In this document: positions 4,215-5,746 of the stretch, piece by piece
How positions within the stretch are numbered: position 1 is the first letter of the stretch
Layout: each line of letters begins with the position of its first letter
Assembly (NCBI GenBank): GCA_031265345.1
Contig: JAISCU010000206.1
Location: 1-5,746, forward strand
Length of the DNA: 5,746 bases
DNA from: Bifidobacteriaceae bacterium
GTDB lineage: Bacteria; Actinomycetota; Actinomycetes; Actinomycetales; WQXJ01
Reading direction: 5' to 3'
Position numbers and translations under genes: made by a program
The notes under the pieces: generated by a model
Told to the model about the DNA's origin: nothing
Database searches by the model: none
The model's input: the letters and a program-made list of their open reading frames with translations, nothing else

Positions 4215-5746
4215 ATGTCCAGCGCACGCGAAGTCGTTTTCCGGAGCCGAGCGGACGGTAGGCACCGTTCGGCCGGCGGCTCTCTCCTGAGGCGCCGGGC
4301 GCCCGGCGCCATGATGCTGGCCTGCGCGGCGGCGGCGGTGTTGGTGTTGTCGACGGCGTCGGGGCAGGCTCCGTCGGTCGCGGCCGGGAAGCCGGAGGCG
4401 TTCGACCCGGCCCGCAGCTGCACCATCCTCGGCACGACCGCCGGAGAGGTACTGAAGGGCACCGAGGGCGATGACGTGATCTGCGGCGGGGGCGGCGGCG
4501 ACACGATCAAGGCCGGCGGCGGGAACGACGTGATCTACGGGGACGCAGGCGGGGACACTATCTACGGCGGCCCGGGGGACGACGTGATTTATGGCGGTGC
4601 TGGCGGGGACACGATCCTGGGCGAGGCTGGGGACGACGTTGTCCTGGGCGGTGACGGCGGCGACACGATCAAGGGCGGCGGGGGCGCGGACTGGCTGGTC
4701 GGCGGGGCCGGCGGCGACACGGTCTGGGGCGAGGACGGCGACGACCGGATCAGCGGCGAGGACGGCGCGGACACGCTGCGCGGCAACGACGGGAACGACG
4801 TGCTGGTCGACGGCGCCGGGGCGGACACGATCTGGGGCGACGACGGGGACGACCTGGTCGTGGCCGGCGCCGGGTCGGACACTGTGGTCGGCGGGTCCGG
4901 TTCGGACAGGCTGTTCGGTGAGGCCGGGAACGACTCGATCTCCGGGAACGCGGGCGCGGATGTGTGCGTGGGCGGGTCGGGTGTGAACGCCCTGTACACC
5001 TGCGAGACGAAGGACACAGGCCTGAACGGGCGCGAGGAGGAGGACTTGGACGGGGACGGGCTGCCCAACGCGGACGAGGCGCTGTGGGGCACCGACCCAT
5101 TGAACGCGGACACGGACGGTGACGGCCTGGACGACGGCGCGGAGTGGGCGTTCGGGTACGACCCGTTGAACCCGGACAGCGACGGGGACGGGATACCGGA
5201 CGGCCAGGAGGACGTGGACGAGGACGGGCTGGACGGCCCGGCCGAAGCTGCGCTGGGCACCGACCCGTTGAGCCGCGACACCGACGGGGACGGGTTGGAC
5301 GATGCCGAGGAGGCCGGGCACGGCACGGACCCGTTGGACCCGGACACGGACGGCGACGGCGTGTCGGACGGCCGGGAGGTCGAGTTGGGAACCGACCCGA
5401 CCGTGTTCGACGCGTCGTTCACCCAGGTGATCGAGTTGAGCGTGGTGGACCGCGAGGGCCTGTCCGTGTCGGCTGAGGCCACGTTGCGCGGGCTCGGCGG
5501 CGCGCAAGTGGACACCGGCCAGGTGCGGCCCATGCCGGGCGACCATCCCCTGCTCGGCGAGGCGATGCCTGGGTACGTGGGCGGCGCGTTCGACTTCACC
5601 GTGGACGGTGGCTTCGAGGCAGCGGACCTGCGGTTCGAGTTGGACGAGTCGTTGTGGGAGCGGGACGGGTTCGAGCCGCGCCTGGCCTGGTTCGACCCGG
5701 ACGCGCAGACCCTGTGGCCGGTCGACGGGCAGAGCCTGGACGGGCG
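4215..5746 (+). CDS. Secreted RTX / TSP3-repeat calcium-binding protein (C-terminus outside window)
   Basis: 510 codons are visible and the frame is open at the window edge. An Arg-rich n-region (1-31, with RRR at 26-28) leads into a hydrophobic stretch (32-48) and Ala/Ser-rich residues to about 57, consistent with a signal peptide; cleavage after SGQA or SVAA is plausible. A cap with C69 (RSCTILGTTAGEVL) precedes 20 contiguous RTX nonapeptides (81-260) of the GGxGxDxUx type, ending in VCVGGSGVNALYTCE. C251/C263 and C69/C90 could form capping disulphides. Residues 277-398 hold six DxDGDG-type loops in 22-residue TSP3-like units. From about 404 a new domain begins (TQVIELSVVDREGL, then LLGEAMPGYVGGAFDFTVDGGFE and LRFELDESLW). 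It resembles a beta-rich domain I recall beside TSP3 repeats and VWA domains in secreted bacterial proteins. RTX arrays fold on binding extracellular calcium. Likely role: surface adhesin or cell-surface structural protein; no enzymatic domain is visible. Confidence 0.88.
   Translation, partial: MSSAREVVFRSRADGRHRSAGGSLLRRRAPGAMMLACAAAAVLVLSTASGQAPSVAAGKPEAFDPARSCTILGTTAGEVLKGTEGDDVICGGGGGDTIKAGGGNDVIYGDAGGDTIYGGPGDDVIYGGAGGDTILGEAGDDVVLGGDGGDTIKGGGGADWLVGGAGGDTVWGEDGDDRISGEDGADTLRGNDGNDVLVDGAGADTIWGDDGDDLVVAGAGSDTVVGGSGSDRLFGEAGNDSISGNAGADVCVGGSGVNALYTCETKDTGLNGREEEDLDGDGLPNADEALWGTDPLNADTDGDGLDDGAEWAFGYDPLNPDSDGDGIPDGQEDVDEDGLDGPAEAALGTDPLSRDTDGDGLDDAEEAGHGTDPLDPDTDGDGVSDGREVELGTDPTVFDASFTQVIELSVVDREGLSVSAEATLRGLGGAQVDTGQVRPMPGDHPLLGEAMPGYVGGAFDFTVDGGFEAADLRFELDESLWERDGFEPRLAWFDPDAQTLWPVDGQSLDG
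4455..4994 (+). repeat. RTX nonapeptide array: 20 in-register 27-bp units
   Basis: Residues 81-260 split into 20 nonapeptides without gaps, from KGTEGDDVI to the degenerate VGGSGVNAL. Even-numbered units 2-16 all carry DT followed by I, V or L. Odd-numbered units carry DV, DW, DR or DL instead, giving an 18-residue (54-bp) super-period, which equals one turn of a calcium beta-roll. The 19-bp string GGCGGCGACACGATCAAGG recurs at 4494-4512 and 4656-4674, exactly 162 bp (three super-periods) apart, a trace of block duplication. Confidence 0.93.
5043..5408 (+). repeat. Bacterial TSP3-like calcium repeats: two blocks of three DxDGDG loops
   Basis: Loops start at residues 277, 299, 321, 333, 355 and 377. 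The spacing is 22, 22, 12, 22, 22, so two blocks of three meet where the third unit has lost about ten residues. The unit consensus is DxDGDGLxDxxExxxGTDPLxx. Loop four (DVDEDGLDG) has Glu in place of the middle Gly and may bind calcium less well. Such acidic loops coordinate calcium in thrombospondin type 3 and related bacterial repeats. Confidence 0.9.
5424..5746 (+). other. Start of a beta-rich C-terminal domain in the RTX protein
   Basis: Residues 404-510 lack acidic repeats and alternate hydrophobic and polar residues like beta strands. Recognisable blocks are LLGEAMPGYVGGAFDF (446-461), DLRFELDESLW (471-481) and EPRLAWFDPDAQTLWPV (487-503). From memory, a similar pattern (PGYxGxxF-F-DGxF, F-ESL, W-P-F-D---L) precedes or joins VWA domains in TSP3-containing secreted proteins. 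The domain is cut by the window end, so its extent and neighbours are unknown. Confidence 0.45.

Noticed and set aside
4311..4325. Lipobox (MLAC) that would make the RTX protein a lipoprotein
   Set aside because: The Cys sits at the start rather than the end of the hydrophobic segment, and the -3 residue is Met, so lipoprotein processing is unlikely.
4287..4325. Tat signal peptide from the RRR stretch (residues 26-28)
   Set aside because: The residues after the arginines (APGAMM) lack the expected hydrophobic residues of the twin-arginine consensus, and RTX repeats normally fold only after export in calcium.
4455..4994. CRISPR-like regular repeats
   Set aside because: The 27-bp period has no spacers, is diverged between units, stays in frame and encodes canonical RTX nonapeptides.
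4107..5546. Long minus-strand open frame (about 479 codons) with repeated Val-Pro-Val-Val-Ala-like peptide
   Set aside because: It is the mirror of the 27-bp periodic, GC3-biased RTX/TSP3 coding repeats on the plus strand. The peptide has no family resemblance, while the plus frame has clear motifs, a signal peptide and an RBS.
4589..5599. Minus-strand Ser/Pro-rich open frame (about 336 codons)
   Set aside because: Another shadow of the same repeats; its regularity comes from the plus-strand nonapeptides.

Overview
The window looks like ordinary chromosomal DNA from a high-GC actinomycete (Actinomycetota). The grounds are the strong G/C bias at third codon positions, a GlnR-type regulator, a DUF2516 protein, an actinobacterial-style D-aminoacyl-tRNA deacylase, and start codons placed directly behind -10 hexamers, as in leaderless transcription. 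Genus and family cannot be resolved from the sequence.

Layout. Positions 1-590 (minus strand) hold the first 196 codons of a GlnR-like global nitrogen regulator whose 3' end lies outside the window. A 75-bp divergent spacer separates it from a plus-strand block running almost without gaps from 666 to 3931: a multi-pass membrane protein of unknown function (666-1430), a nitrobindin/FABP-like beta-barrel protein (1446-2018), a YgfZ-type folate-binding protein (2005-3135), a small DUF2516 membrane protein (3145-3504) and D-aminoacyl-tRNA deacylase Dtd (3506-3931). The nitrobindin and DUF2516 genes each start 6 nt after a TANNNT hexamer and so may have their own leaderless promoters. The other junctions are overlaps or gaps of a few bases. 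After a 283-bp non-coding stretch (3932-4214) with several possible hairpins comes the 5' part of a secreted calcium-binding protein (4215 to the window end). It has a signal peptide, 20 in-register RTX nonapeptides, six DxDGDG-type calcium loops in 22-residue TSP3-like repeats, and the start of a further domain.

How the genes fit together. The central block is housekeeping: Dtd protects translation from D-amino acids, YgfZ supports iron-sulphur enzyme function, and nitrobindin-fold proteins bind heme and react with NO or peroxynitrite. A link to iron or nitrosative stress is only an inference. The RTX/TSP3 protein appears to be an independent surface or secreted protein.

Points most worth a second look: (1) a 33-bp near-perfect palindrome inside the YgfZ coding sequence, in an apparent extra loop; (2) Ser in place of Lys in the YgfZ KGCYxGQE motif; (3) Tyr in place of the heme-ligating His of the nitrobindin-like protein; (4) a strict two-repeat alternation in the RTX array that would put eight Thr on one face of a beta-roll. 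I see no CRISPR array, transposase, phage gene, RNA gene or clear new multi-gene system.
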